Source: Rhodoferax sp.
Lineage (GTDB): Bacteria; Pseudomonadota; Gammaproteobacteria; Burkholderiales; Burkholderiaceae_C
Direction: 5' to 3'
DNA: 7,077 bases
Assembly: GCA_030683195.1 (NCBI GenBank)
Contig: JAUXQA010000170.1
Location: 1 to 7,077, forward strand
Positions 1 through 6,843 of the stretch are shown piece by piece. A program made the translations under genes and the position numbers. The first letter of the stretch is position 1, and each line of letters starts with the position of its first letter. The notes under the pieces were generated by a model. The model had not been told where the DNA came from. It did not search any database and saw nothing but the letters and a program-made list of their open reading frames with translations.

Positions 1-690
1 GCCTTTACCGGCGCGATCAAGGCGCGCGATGGACTGTTTTATTACGCCCAGGGTGGCACCCTGTTCCTGGACGAAGTGGCTGATCTGCCTCTGCCCTTGC
101 AGGCCACCCTGCTGCGCGCTCTGGAAGACCTCAAGATCCGGCCGGTGGGCAGCGAGAAGCTGCTGCCGGTGAACGTACGCATCATCGCCGCCACCAACCG
201 CTCCCTGGTGGAAGAAGTGGCCGCCGGACGCTTCCGCAAAGACCTGTACTACCGGCTGCAGGTGGTGGAAATCACGCTGCCGCCTCTGCGCGAGCACAAG
301 GAAGATATTGCCGACTTGGTACGCCATTTCATGGCCCAGCTGGCGCCCGTTTTAGGCGTGGCGCCGCTGGACATCACGCCTGCCGAGATGGACTACCTGA
401 TGCAATACGACTGGCCCGGCAATGCCCGGGAGCTGCGTAATCTGGTGGAGCGCTCCCTGATTTTGGGCGCGCTCAATGTGTCGGCGCTGTACTCCTTGGG
501 CAACCGCGCTGCATCAGCCTCCACCCTGACTCGCGCAGAAGGCGCCACCACCGACCTGCAGGCCCTGGAAAAGCAGCATATTCAAACCGTTCTGGACTCC
601 GTCCAGGGCGACAAGACCCGCGCTGCCCAGCTATTGGGTATTTCACGGCGCACGCTGGAGCGGCGGCACGCCGAATGGGCCCTGAAGTGA
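1..690 (+). CDS. Sigma-54-dependent response regulator, NtrC family (5' end cut by window)
   Basis: The reading frame is open from base 1 to a TGA at 688-690, giving the last 229 residues of an enhancer-binding activator that uses ATP to remodel sigma-54 RNA polymerase. In window numbering, residues 1-5 are AFTGA, the end of the sigma-54-contacting GAFTGA loop. Residues 18-25 are GGTLFLDE (Walker B), FRKDLYYRL at about 78-86 carries the arginine-finger region, and WPGNARELRN at about 138-147 is the sensor II region. The end, about 186-222, is a Fis-type helix-turn-helix (GDKTRAAQLLGISRRTLERR). The Walker A motif and any receiver domain lie outside the window. The call as a phosphorylated response regulator, rather than another kind of sigma-54 activator, therefore rests on the histidine kinase that overlaps its 3' end by 16 bases. 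The family call is very secure; the target promoters are unknown. Confidence 0.95.
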   Translation, partial: AFTGAIKARDGLFYYAQGGTLFLDEVADLPLPLQATLLRALEDLKIRPVGSEKLLPVNVRIIAATNRSLVEEVAAGRFRKDLYYRLQVVEITLPPLREHKEDIADLVRHFMAQLAPVLGVAPLDITPAEMDYLMQYDWPGNARELRNLVERSLILGALNVSALYSLGNRAASASTLTRAEGATTDLQALEKQHIQTVLDSVQGDKTRAAQLLGISRRTLERRHAEWALK

Positions 691-2792
691 AGCCCGACAT
701 ACATTGGCAGAGGGGTCTGAGGGAGTGGCGGTGGATCACCCACTCTGTTCGGAACAAACTGCTGGCCATGGCCTTGCTGCCCCTGCTGGTGGTGTTGCCC
801 CTGCTGGTCGGTGCACTGGTCATTTGGGGTAATGCCGCCTACGACCGGCTCCTGATCACCAAGGTGCGCAGTGATCTGGCGGTAGCGCGGGGCTACTTTC
901 AACAGGTGCTTTACACCGTGGGTGCCGGAACCCAGGCTGTCGCTGCCTCACACACCTTGCATGTGGCGCTGGCGCGCCAGGACCTGAAAGGCCTGCAGCA
1001 GCAATTGATGGACGCACGGGCACGGCTTGATTTTGATTTCATCAACCTGTACAACCCGCAGGGCACGTTACTCACCGCCAACTGGATCGCACCGCCCGAA
1101 CGGCATTTTCCTGCGCCTCTGCAGGCCGAGGGCGACTCCACGCTGGCGAGCCAGTCACCCGCATCACAGGCGAACCTGGCGCTCATGAGCGGCACTGAAC
1201 TGCTCACCCTGGCTCCGCACCTGGCCGAGCGCCTGAACATTCCACTGATCGCCACACGGGGCGCGTCGCCCACCGAACGCAGCACCGAAGACCGGGCGCT
1301 GGTGATGCTCTCCACCACGCCGGTTCTTGGCGCCAACGGCGAAACCCTGGCCCTGCTGCGCGGAGGCGTACTGCTTAACCAGAACCTGGATTTGATCGAC
1401 CACATCAACCGCATCGTCTACCCTGAAGGTTCCCTGCCCTTTGACAGCCACGGCACCGCCACCCTGTTCATGGAAGACGTGCGCATCACCACCAATGTAC
1501 GTTTATTTCAGGACCAACGCGCCATTGGCACCCGCGTCTCGCAGGCTGTGCGCCAGGCCGTGCTGGAACAGGGCGGCACCTGGCTGGACCGCGCCTTTGT
1601 TGTGAACGACTGGTATGTGTCAGCCTATGAGCCGCTGATTGACTCCGCCGGCCAGCGGGTCGGCATGTTGTATGTGGGTTTCCTGGAGAAACCGTTCAGG
1701 TTCGTGAAGTACGGCATGTTGGCCCTGATTGCGGGAATCTTTGTGTTGGTGATGGTACTTGCCGCCCTGTTTTCGGTTCGTTGGGCGCGCAGCATCTTCA
1801 AGCCGGTAGAGCAGATGAATCACGCCATGCAGCGGGTTCAGGATGGCGACCCGGGTGCACGCGTCGGCCCCGTGGAGGCCCGTGATGAAATTGGCACCCT
1901 GGCCAACCACCTGGACCAATTGCTCAATGTTATTGACGATAAAACCCAGGCACTGCAACGCTGGGCTGGCGAACTGGACGCCAAGGTTATCGCCCGCACA
2001 CAGGAGCTGGCCCAAAGCAACACCTCATTGCAAGCGGCCCAACAGCAGCTCATCAAGTCAGAAAAGCTGGCCACCATTGGCCAGCTCACGGCCAGCGTGG
2101 CGCACGAAATCAACAACCCGATTGCGGTGATTCAGGGCAACCTGGACCTGGTGCGCGAGCTATTGGGGCCGCACGCCCAGCCCGTGGCCGCCGAATTGAA
2201 GCTGATGGACCAGCAGGTGGACCGCATGCGCCTGATCGTGACCCAACTGCTGCAACACGCCCGGCCCACCGACTATGCGGGCTATGTAGAGCTTGTGGAT
2301 GTGAACAAGACGCTGGAGAACGCGTTGCTGCTGGTCGGGCACCTGCTGGCCCACACGCGCATTGACATACGGCGCGAACTGCAGGCCAGTGCCCGGGTAG
2401 GCGTCAATGCCCAGGAGCTGCAACAGGTGGTGATCAACCTGCTCATCAACGCCATTCAGGCCATGCCCGAGGGTGGCACGCTCACCCTGAGCACCAGAAA
2501 CTGGTTGAACGACGATACCAACCCACAGCCCCAAGGCGCGTGTATCGAGGTGCAAGACAGCGGTTCAGGCCTGAATGAGGCGGCACTGGAAAAAGTATTC
2601 ACACCCTTCTTCAGCACCAAAAACGACGGAAATGGTCTGGGCCTGTGGATCAGCCAGGGTCTGGTGGAGCGCTACGGCGGGCGAATCACCGCAGTCAATA
2701 TAGCCAGCGGCCACGGCGCCTGTTTTACGGTATGCCTGCTGACCGAGGCCCGCGTACCGGGCGAGACACCCGCAGACGCCTCACCCAAATAG
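675..2792 (+). CDS. Membrane sensor histidine kinase with periplasmic Cache-like domain
   Basis: This 705-residue protein autophosphorylates on histidine and presumably passes the phosphate to the regulator encoded just upstream. TM1 is at about residues 29-51, and a large extracytoplasmic region at about 52-345 ends in a Cache-like signature (YEPLID, then GMLYVGFLEKPF). TM2 is at about 347-368, followed by HAMP at about 366-422, a helical linker, and the DHp domain with the H-box SVAHEINNP (His477). The ATPase domain has the N box (NLLIN, Asn588 and Asn592), the F box VFTPFFSTK, and the glycine motifs DSGSGL (628-633) and GNGLGLW (652-658). There is no receiver domain. The ATG at 675 overlaps the regulator stop; GGAG at 657-660 lies rather far upstream. 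A GTG at 687, whose GTGA overlaps the regulator's TGA, would shorten it by 4 residues. The Cache-like fold suggests binding of a small ligand such as an organic acid (family knowledge), but the ligand cannot be read from the sequence. Confidence 0.95.
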   Translation: MGPEVKPDIHWQRGLREWRWITHSVRNKLLAMALLPLLVVLPLLVGALVIWGNAAYDRLLITKVRSDLAVARGYFQQVLYTVGAGTQAVAASHTLHVALARQDLKGLQQQLMDARARLDFDFINLYNPQGTLLTANWIAPPERHFPAPLQAEGDSTLASQSPASQANLALMSGTELLTLAPHLAERLNIPLIATRGASPTERSTEDRALVMLSTTPVLGANGETLALLRGGVLLNQNLDLIDHINRIVYPEGSLPFDSHGTATLFMEDVRITTNVRLFQDQRAIGTRVSQAVRQAVLEQGGTWLDRAFVVNDWYVSAYEPLIDSAGQRVGMLYVGFLEKPFRFVKYGMLALIAGIFVLVMVLAALFSVRWARSIFKPVEQMNHAMQRVQDGDPGARVGPVEARDEIGTLANHLDQLLNVIDDKTQALQRWAGELDAKVIARTQELAQSNTSLQAAQQQLIKSEKLATIGQLTASVAHEINNPIAVIQGNLDLVRELLGPHAQPVAAELKLMDQQVDRMRLIVTQLLQHARPTDYAGYVELVDVNKTLENALLLVGHLLAHTRIDIRRELQASARVGVNAQELQQVVINLLINAIQAMPEGGTLTLSTRNWLNDDTNPQPQGACIEVQDSGSGLNEAALEKVFTPFFSTKNDGNGLGLWISQGLVERYGGRITAVNIASGHGACFTVCLLTEARVPGETPADASPK

Positions 2793-2799
2793 CCTGCTG

Positions 2800-2870
2800 T
2801 TTAGCTACTTAATCAGTAGCTGAGGATGCAATTTTTACGCCGGCTAGAGGGGTATTTAGCTACTTTTTTT
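2800..2870. repeat. AT-rich intergenic repeat with three alternating complementary arms
   Basis: The 10-mer tttagctact occurs at 2800-2809 and again at 2855-2864. Between them, agtagct at 2815-2821 is the exact reverse complement of agctact. The first arm (2803-2809) and the middle arm therefore form a perfect 7-bp hairpin with a 5-base loop, while the middle arm can alternatively pair with the third arm (2858-2864). A T7 tract (2864-2870) follows. The element is much more AT-rich than its neighbours and contains a gctagagg box (2843-2850). Its layout resembles short repeats I recall between genes in Comamonadaceae genomes. The pairing is seen directly; membership in a dispersed family is inference. 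Confidence 0.55.
2815..2870 (+). terminator. Candidate Rho-independent terminator of the regulator/kinase operon
   Basis: The arm agtagct (2815-2821) can pair with agctact (2858-2864), followed at once by T residues to 2870. This lies 22 bases past the kinase stop codon and before the convergent chaperone gene. The stem is only 7 bp and AT-rich, and the 36-base loop is long. The competing upstream hairpin (2803-2821) would block it, so this is a weak or conditional terminator at best. No comparable T-run follows a hairpin on the minus strand for the convergent operon. Confidence 0.35.
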
Positions 2871-2920
2871 AACCAACTCCGTTTAAACCGCCCCAACCGG
2901 CCCGAAGCAGCCTGAATCGG

Positions 2921-3544
2921 TCATACCAGCATGTCAAAACCCTGGGCTTCCACGGCCATGAAAGCGCGGGTGAGTCCGCCCACTGCACCGTAAAAGCGGG
3001 CGCGGGGGTGTGCCTCCAGGTCATCGCACAGGGTGTTGACCCACGGCTGCAGGTGCGTGGCAAAAAATTCGCGCTGGCGTGTGAGGTTGGCTACGGCCAC
3101 ATCGTCCGAGGCAATCAGGTAACGCATGACCTCACACAGGTAGGCCACATGGTCTTCGGTCTCGGACATGGAGTCATCACGGGCCAGGCCCAGGCTGGCC
3201 AGGTCGGTGCGCAATTTGGCCAGCGGCTTCTCATTCAAAAACCCGCTCAAAAAATGCGAGCCATACAAGTACACCTCGGGCTTGCCCATGCCACCAAACA
3301 AGGTGTTGAACTCGCTGCGAATCGCTTCATCCGTCATCTCGCGGGCAGCGCCCACCAATGCGCGCCAAGGCTCCTCCAGAAAAGCGCCCGCTGCCGGGGC
3401 ATCGGTGGCCGCCGCACGCAGGTCTGCTATCAACTCTGATGTAGGTGGCGCATAAAAGACGAGGGCTAGCAGCCCATACAACTCGGAACGGGCGGTTTCT
3501 TCGTCAAGCGCGCTGGAGCGCAGGGAGTCGGGCGTGTTGGTCAT
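2921..3544 (-). CDS. TorD/DmsD-family molybdoenzyme chaperone
   Basis: This 207-residue, mostly helical protein has the length and signature of the TorD family. These cytoplasmic chaperones bind the signal peptide or apo-form of a molybdenum enzyme until its cofactor is inserted. Visible family features are the N-terminal helix RSELYGLLALVFYAPP (19-34), the segment EFNTLF followed by YLYGSHFLSGFLNEKPLA (about 78-109), and the diagnostic EDHVAYLCEVMRYL (130-143). The ATG at 3544 shares one base with the TGA of the upstream iron-sulfur gene, which implies translational coupling. An in-frame extension upstream exists but only reads through the neighbour's 3' end in another frame. The Shine-Dalgarno sequence is weak (GGA about 10 bases upstream), in keeping with coupling. 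It is last in the minus-strand operon. The context points to a formate dehydrogenase client rather than TMAO or DMSO reductase, which is inference. Confidence 0.92.
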   Translation of the reverse strand: MTNTPDSLRSSALDEETARSELYGLLALVFYAPPTSELIADLRAAATDAPAAGAFLEEPWRALVGAAREMTDEAIRSEFNTLFGGMGKPEVYLYGSHFLSGFLNEKPLAKLRTDLASLGLARDDSMSETEDHVAYLCEVMRYLIASDDVAVANLTRQREFFATHLQPWVNTLCDDLEAHPRARFYGAVGGLTRAFMAVEAQGFDMLV

Positions 3545-5634
3545 CAGAGGTCCGTGATTTTGATTTCGTTTTGAGCCGAGTAAATATCGACCACGCGGCA
3601 GTCGCTGCACATCTTGAGACGTTCCAGGGCAGCACCCTGAAACATGCTGTGACCAGCCAACTTGCCCAACATGGACTCGATCGCCTTGAGTGTGCCAAAG
3701 GGTTTGGCGCAGCGCACGCAGGCATAGGGCTTCATCTCATTGATGACCACAGCCTCCTTGCGCATGGGGCTCAAACTGAGTTGGGGCACCAGGGTGATGG
3801 CTTTCTCGGGACAGGTGGTGGCGCACAGGCCGCACTGCACGCAGTTTTTCTCCACCAGCTTGAGCTGGGGCGACTCGGCGTTGTCTTGCAGCGCACTGGC
3901 CGGGCAGGCGTTGACGCAGCTCAGGCACAGCGTGCAGGCGTCCTTGTTGATCACCAGCATGCCCAGCGGCGCACCGGCGGGCAAGGCAATGACTGCGGGC
4001 GCAGCGGGCGCGTGTTCAATCAGATGGTCCAGCGCGAGGTCCAGCGTGGCGCGCTTGTCGGACTGCACGGCAAAGCCTGCGGTGCGAGCCACGGTCTGGG
4101 CGGGGGGGGCCTGCAAATCGCTGTCCAGTGCAGCCAGGTCGCGGGCATCTTTCGCGTGCAGCACCCGAAAGTGCTCACCCTGGTAACCCAGGCCAGTCAG
4201 GATAGCCTGCGCCACCGCCATCTGGCTGCGAATCGCCTCATGGTATTGCGGCGCCTCTTCATCGGTCATCAACACCCAGACCTGCGAGGCACCGTAGGCA
4301 ATGGCCGTCAACCACACCTCCAGCCCCAGCGATGAGGTATGCCACAGCGGCACTGGCAGCACACGCGCCGGCACGCCGTGGGTGCCCTGCTTGGCGCCCC
4401 GTTCCAATTGGGCGGCGCGGCCCAGGTCGCCCAGCAGGCGAGTGCCGCCTTCCTGGCTGTGCAGCAAGAGCGCGGCGTTTTTGCCGCCACTGCGGGCAAA
4501 AGTGGACAACAGCGTCTTGAACTTGACGCCCTGCTCGCTGGCACGCGGATAGGCAAAAGAGATGGCCCCGGTGGGGCACACCGTGCTGCAAGTGCCACAA
4601 CCCACGCACAGGTTGGGGTTGACCTTGATTTGCTGGCGGCTGCGGTCGCTGCTGATGGCCGAGGCCGAGCAGACGTCAATGCAGGCGTTGCAGCCGATTT
4701 TTTCGTTGCGGCTGTGGGCGCACAGCTTTTGCTTGTAGTTGAAAAACTTGGGCTTTTCAATCTCGCCCACCAGCGAGCGCAGCTTGTTCAGCGGCGCCAG
4801 GCTCAGGCCGTCCCAGCGCACATAGCCCTGCGGCAAGGCGTGTTGACTGAAGGCGGGTGTGGCGCGCAGGTCCAGCACCAAATCAAAGGTCTCGGACGCG
4901 CTCTCGGGCTCACGGGTGAAGTCAATGGCGCCCGCCACCTTGCACACCTTGACGCAGGCGCGGTGCGACTGGCAGGCGTTCAGGTCGATCTGGTAGTCCA
5001 GTCCGATGGCATCTTCCGGACAGGCCACCAGACAGGCGTTGCAGCGGGTGCACAGGTCCAGGTCAATCGGGTTATTGCGAAGCCACTTCAGTTCAAACGC
5101 ACCCAGCCATCCCGTCAGGGACTCGATCTTGCCACCCAGCACGGGGTAGCGGCGCTCTTGCGCGGCACCGGCATCGCCTGCGCCCTGGGTGAACAGGGTC
5201 ACATCCAGGTCGTCACCCAGCAACTCGGCGGCGCGCTCGGCAGCTCCAAGCTGGCCAATGATCAACACGCGCCCTGCACTCTTGTAGGTGACTGTGGCCA
5301 CCGGCTCGGGGTCGGGCAAATGGGCTGCAGCCAGCAAGGCCGCAATTTTGGGGCTGGCGCTGGCAGCGTCGCGGCTCCAGCCGCCGGTTTCGCGGATGTT
5401 GACAAAGCGGATGGGGGCGGTGCTGTTGGCACCGTTGGCCAGCTCGGTGAACAGGCGGCGCTCCTGGGTGCAGGCCACCACCACGTCTTCGCCGGATTTC
5501 AGGGCGGCCTCAAAGGCGCCGGCCTCGCGGCGGCACAGGGTGCTGTGCAGGGTCAGGGTTTCATTCAGTGCTGCGCCCAAGCTCCTGGGGTCCAGCGGCA
5601 TCGTTTGGTTGCAGTCGCAAATCAGTGTGGTCAT
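3544..5634 (-). CDS. Multi-cluster 4Fe-4S protein of the formate dehydrogenase accessory block
   Basis: This is a 696-residue cytoplasmic polyferredoxin-like protein with no signal peptide or membrane segment. The N-terminus (MTTLICDCNQTMPLD) and a nucleotide-fold-like stretch (GRVLIIGQLGAAERAAELLG, 121-140) precede three paired cysteine regions. Pair 1 is C195/198/201/205 with C221-x2-H224-x2-C227-x3-C231. Pair 2 is C305-x9-C315-x2-C318-x3-C322 with C343/346/349/353. Pair 3 is C567/570/573/577 with C598/601/604/608. Further sites are C639xxC642 and C676xxC679. By ferredoxin logic up to six 4Fe-4S clusters could be held, plus one C-terminal metal site. The segment at about 430-490 (GLEVWLTAIAYGASQVWVLMTD) resembles MvhD/HdrA-type electron-transfer proteins. 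The ATG at 5634 has GGAG seven bases upstream and keeps the MTTLICDCN start; a TTG 18 bases further upstream is less likely. The role is probably electron transfer to or from formate dehydrogenase, or its maturation. The exact function is not established from sequence. Confidence 0.92.
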   Translation of the reverse strand: MTTLICDCNQTMPLDPRSLGAALNETLTLHSTLCRREAGAFEAALKSGEDVVVACTQERRLFTELANGANSTAPIRFVNIRETGGWSRDAASASPKIAALLAAAHLPDPEPVATVTYKSAGRVLIIGQLGAAERAAELLGDDLDVTLFTQGAGDAGAAQERRYPVLGGKIESLTGWLGAFELKWLRNNPIDLDLCTRCNACLVACPEDAIGLDYQIDLNACQSHRACVKVCKVAGAIDFTREPESASETFDLVLDLRATPAFSQHALPQGYVRWDGLSLAPLNKLRSLVGEIEKPKFFNYKQKLCAHSRNEKIGCNACIDVCSASAISSDRSRQQIKVNPNLCVGCGTCSTVCPTGAISFAYPRASEQGVKFKTLLSTFARSGGKNAALLLHSQEGGTRLLGDLGRAAQLERGAKQGTHGVPARVLPVPLWHTSSLGLEVWLTAIAYGASQVWVLMTDEEAPQYHEAIRSQMAVAQAILTGLGYQGEHFRVLHAKDARDLAALDSDLQAPPAQTVARTAGFAVQSDKRATLDLALDHLIEHAPAAPAVIALPAGAPLGMLVINKDACTLCLSCVNACPASALQDNAESPQLKLVEKNCVQCGLCATTCPEKAITLVPQLSLSPMRKEAVVINEMKPYACVRCAKPFGTLKAIESMLGKLAGHSMFQGAALERLKMCSDCRVVDIYSAQNEIKITDL

Positions 5635-6226
5635 GGTCGGGCTCCGCCTCAAGGGGCGGGTTTTCTAAGTGAGGTTCAGCGACGTTGGCCGGGGGTGGCG
5701 TGGACTGTGCCACGGAATCGGGAATGGGGATATTGGCATCATCCCGTAGTGCCTGGGCAGGCGCGGGCGCTTGCTCCTCTTCCTCAAACAGCTTCAAGAA
5801 TTTGGCACTGGCCATCTGGCGCAGCATCGACGCCGGCAGCGGGTCGGGCAAGGAGTAATCGTCAATATAGATGTCGAGCCGATCCATCACGTTGTAGTGG
5901 GGGTCGGTGAACAGCTTTTTCATGGCCGCGTTGCGCACCTCGGGCGAGACCGCGCGGGAGACAAAGGGAGCGTAGTCCGACTCCTGGGTGAGGGCCTTGA
6001 CGTCGTCCAGCGACAACACGGGCGCGGGCTCGGCGACTTCAGGGGCCGGCGCAGTCAGGTCCGTTGTTGGCGTTGCAGGCGTCGGGTTGGGCGCAGGAGC
6101 CGTCCGGTTGGTGGGGGGCGCGGGCACCTCGGGCCTGAGCACAGGCGCGGGCGGCTCCACCAGTGGTTTGCCCTCGCGCACAGCCTGCTTGCGCTGCGAC
6201 CATCGGCCCAAAAACCCATCAGCCAC
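5561..6226 (-). CDS. DUF3306 family protein
   Basis: This protein of about 221 residues carries the N-terminal motif GFLGRWSQRKQAVREGKPL (4-22) and the core AAMKKLFTDPHYNVMDRLDIY (100-120) followed by IDDYSLPDPLPASMLRQM, both typical of DUF3306. A proline/alanine-rich, probably disordered linker (about 23-70) separates them. The C-terminus is another loose, acidic, proline-rich tail ending in a DHDH-containing segment. No catalytic site is visible. DUF3306 is known to me as a neighbour of formate dehydrogenase genes, always beside DUF3305, without an assigned mechanism. GTG at 6226 is the preferred start: AGGG lies about 8 bases upstream, the domain begins at once, and it overlaps the DUF3305 stop by 8 bases. 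GTGs at 6232 and 6235 and a TTG at 6274 are alternatives. The 3' end overlaps the iron-sulfur gene by 74 bases. Confidence 0.88.
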   Translation of the reverse strand: MADGFLGRWSQRKQAVREGKPLVEPPAPVLRPEVPAPPTNRTAPAPNPTPATPTTDLTAPAPEVAEPAPVLSLDDVKALTQESDYAPFVSRAVSPEVRNAAMKKLFTDPHYNVMDRLDIYIDDYSLPDPLPASMLRQMASAKFLKLFEEEEQAPAPAQALRDDANIPIPDSVAQSTPPPANVAEPHLENPPLEAEPDHDHTDLRLQPNDAAGPQELGRSTE

Positions 6227-6776
6227 GGCCACCACCCTGCTTCTTCTCGGTGCTGATGGACGCGGGGTTGCCAAACCGGTCGGTCAGCGAGCGAAAGCTC
6301 TCGGGTCGCTTGCGACGCTTGGGTTCTTCCACGTAGTACTCCTGCACAAATGCCCGCACCCACTCGACCACCGGGGCTGAGGCGGGCACCTGCTCTACGG
6401 TTTCCTGGGCATCCAGCCAGCGTCCGGCCTCGTGGTAGCTTAAGCTCACCTGCAGGGGCCGGGCAATGGGCTCGTCGGCAATACTGGCTTCTTCTTCCAG
6501 GCGCCACAGCACAAACCAGCCCGGCGCCTGCGTGGTGACGTTCAGGTGATAGCCCTCGGCCTCGTCTGTGAACAATTCAACCGTGTAGCCGGGATGCAGC
6601 CATCGTTCCTCGCTCTCATTTTTAAATAGAAGGCGCGGACTCTCGCCATAACCGTCTTCGTGCGCCACCACATCAGCCAGCACCCAGCGCCAGCTTTGCC
6701 AGCGGCTCATGGGGCCGATGATGGGCTCACGCCGCATGATGACGGCCACTTTCAATTGGGGGCGGGTGTTTGACAT
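6219..6776 (-). CDS. DUF3305 family protein
   Basis: This soluble 185-residue protein has a family signature starting almost at the N-terminus, VAVIMRREPIIGPMSRWQSWRW (10-31), a central beta-rich region (LHPGYTVELFTDEAEGYHLNV, about 60-80), and a basic C-terminal segment PKRRKRPESF (152-161). These match what I know of DUF3305, a formate dehydrogenase locus protein of unknown mechanism. No membrane segment, metal-binding cluster motif or catalytic triad is seen. The ATG at 6776 was chosen because the domain begins nine residues later; a longer in-frame extension to about 6944 would run into the upstream gene and lacks family sequence. The start has no clear Shine-Dalgarno sequence. Its end overlaps the DUF3306 start by 8 bases, so the two are likely translated together. 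Confidence 0.9.
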   Translation of the reverse strand: MSNTRPQLKVAVIMRREPIIGPMSRWQSWRWVLADVVAHEDGYGESPRLLFKNESEERWLHPGYTVELFTDEAEGYHLNVTTQAPGWFVLWRLEEEASIADEPIARPLQVSLSYHEAGRWLDAQETVEQVPASAPVVEWVRAFVQEYYVEEPKRRKRPESFRSLTDRFGNPASISTEKKQGGGRG

Positions 6777-6800
6777 AGAACGGCAATGTACCGGATTGAG

Positions 6801-6825
6801 AAACCCACCCGTTGCTGCGGGGTTT
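6801..6825. repeat. Imperfect inverted repeat in the gap upstream of the DUF3305 gene
   Basis: The arms aaaccc (6801-6806) and gggttt (6820-6825) are exact reverse complements with a 13-base spacer, within which cccg and cgg can add pairing in another register. It occupies the only non-coding gap (6777-6843) of the minus-strand cluster. On the minus strand the hairpin is followed by the pyrimidine-rich TTTCTC, so it could be a weak terminator, a processing site, or a chance repeat. I see no convincing -35/-10 or -24/-12 promoter in this gap. Confidence 0.3.
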
Positions 6826-6843
6826 GCATGACGGGCGCGCGTG

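Noticed and set aside
2476..2500. TGGCACG resembling a sigma-54 -24 element
   Set aside because: It lies inside the kinase ATPase domain with no TTGC at the required spacing. Other TGGCAC hexamers (54-59, about 1527 and about 1890) are likewise coding and lack a -12 element.
2881..2888. Perfect palindrome gtttaaac
   Set aside because: An isolated 8-base palindrome with no second copy, T-run or gene-proximal position; it is compatible with chance.
3545..3610. 22-residue N-terminal extension of the TorD-like protein
   Set aside because: It only reads the 3' end of the iron-sulfur gene in another frame; the ATG at 3544 gives the usual length and a one-base stop/start overlap.
3445..4335. Open frame on the plus strand (296 codons) opposite the chaperone and iron-sulfur genes
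   Set aside because: It is antisense to two supported genes, spans their junction, and its product is rich in His/Gln/Gly without a domain.
4339..5910. Long open frame on the plus strand (523 codons) opposite the iron-sulfur gene
   Set aside because: It is exactly antisense to a gene with clear cysteine motifs, its translation is a low-complexity Gly/Ala/Gln/Val mix with no recognisable domain, and it crosses gene boundaries. It is an open antisense frame of GC-rich DNA.
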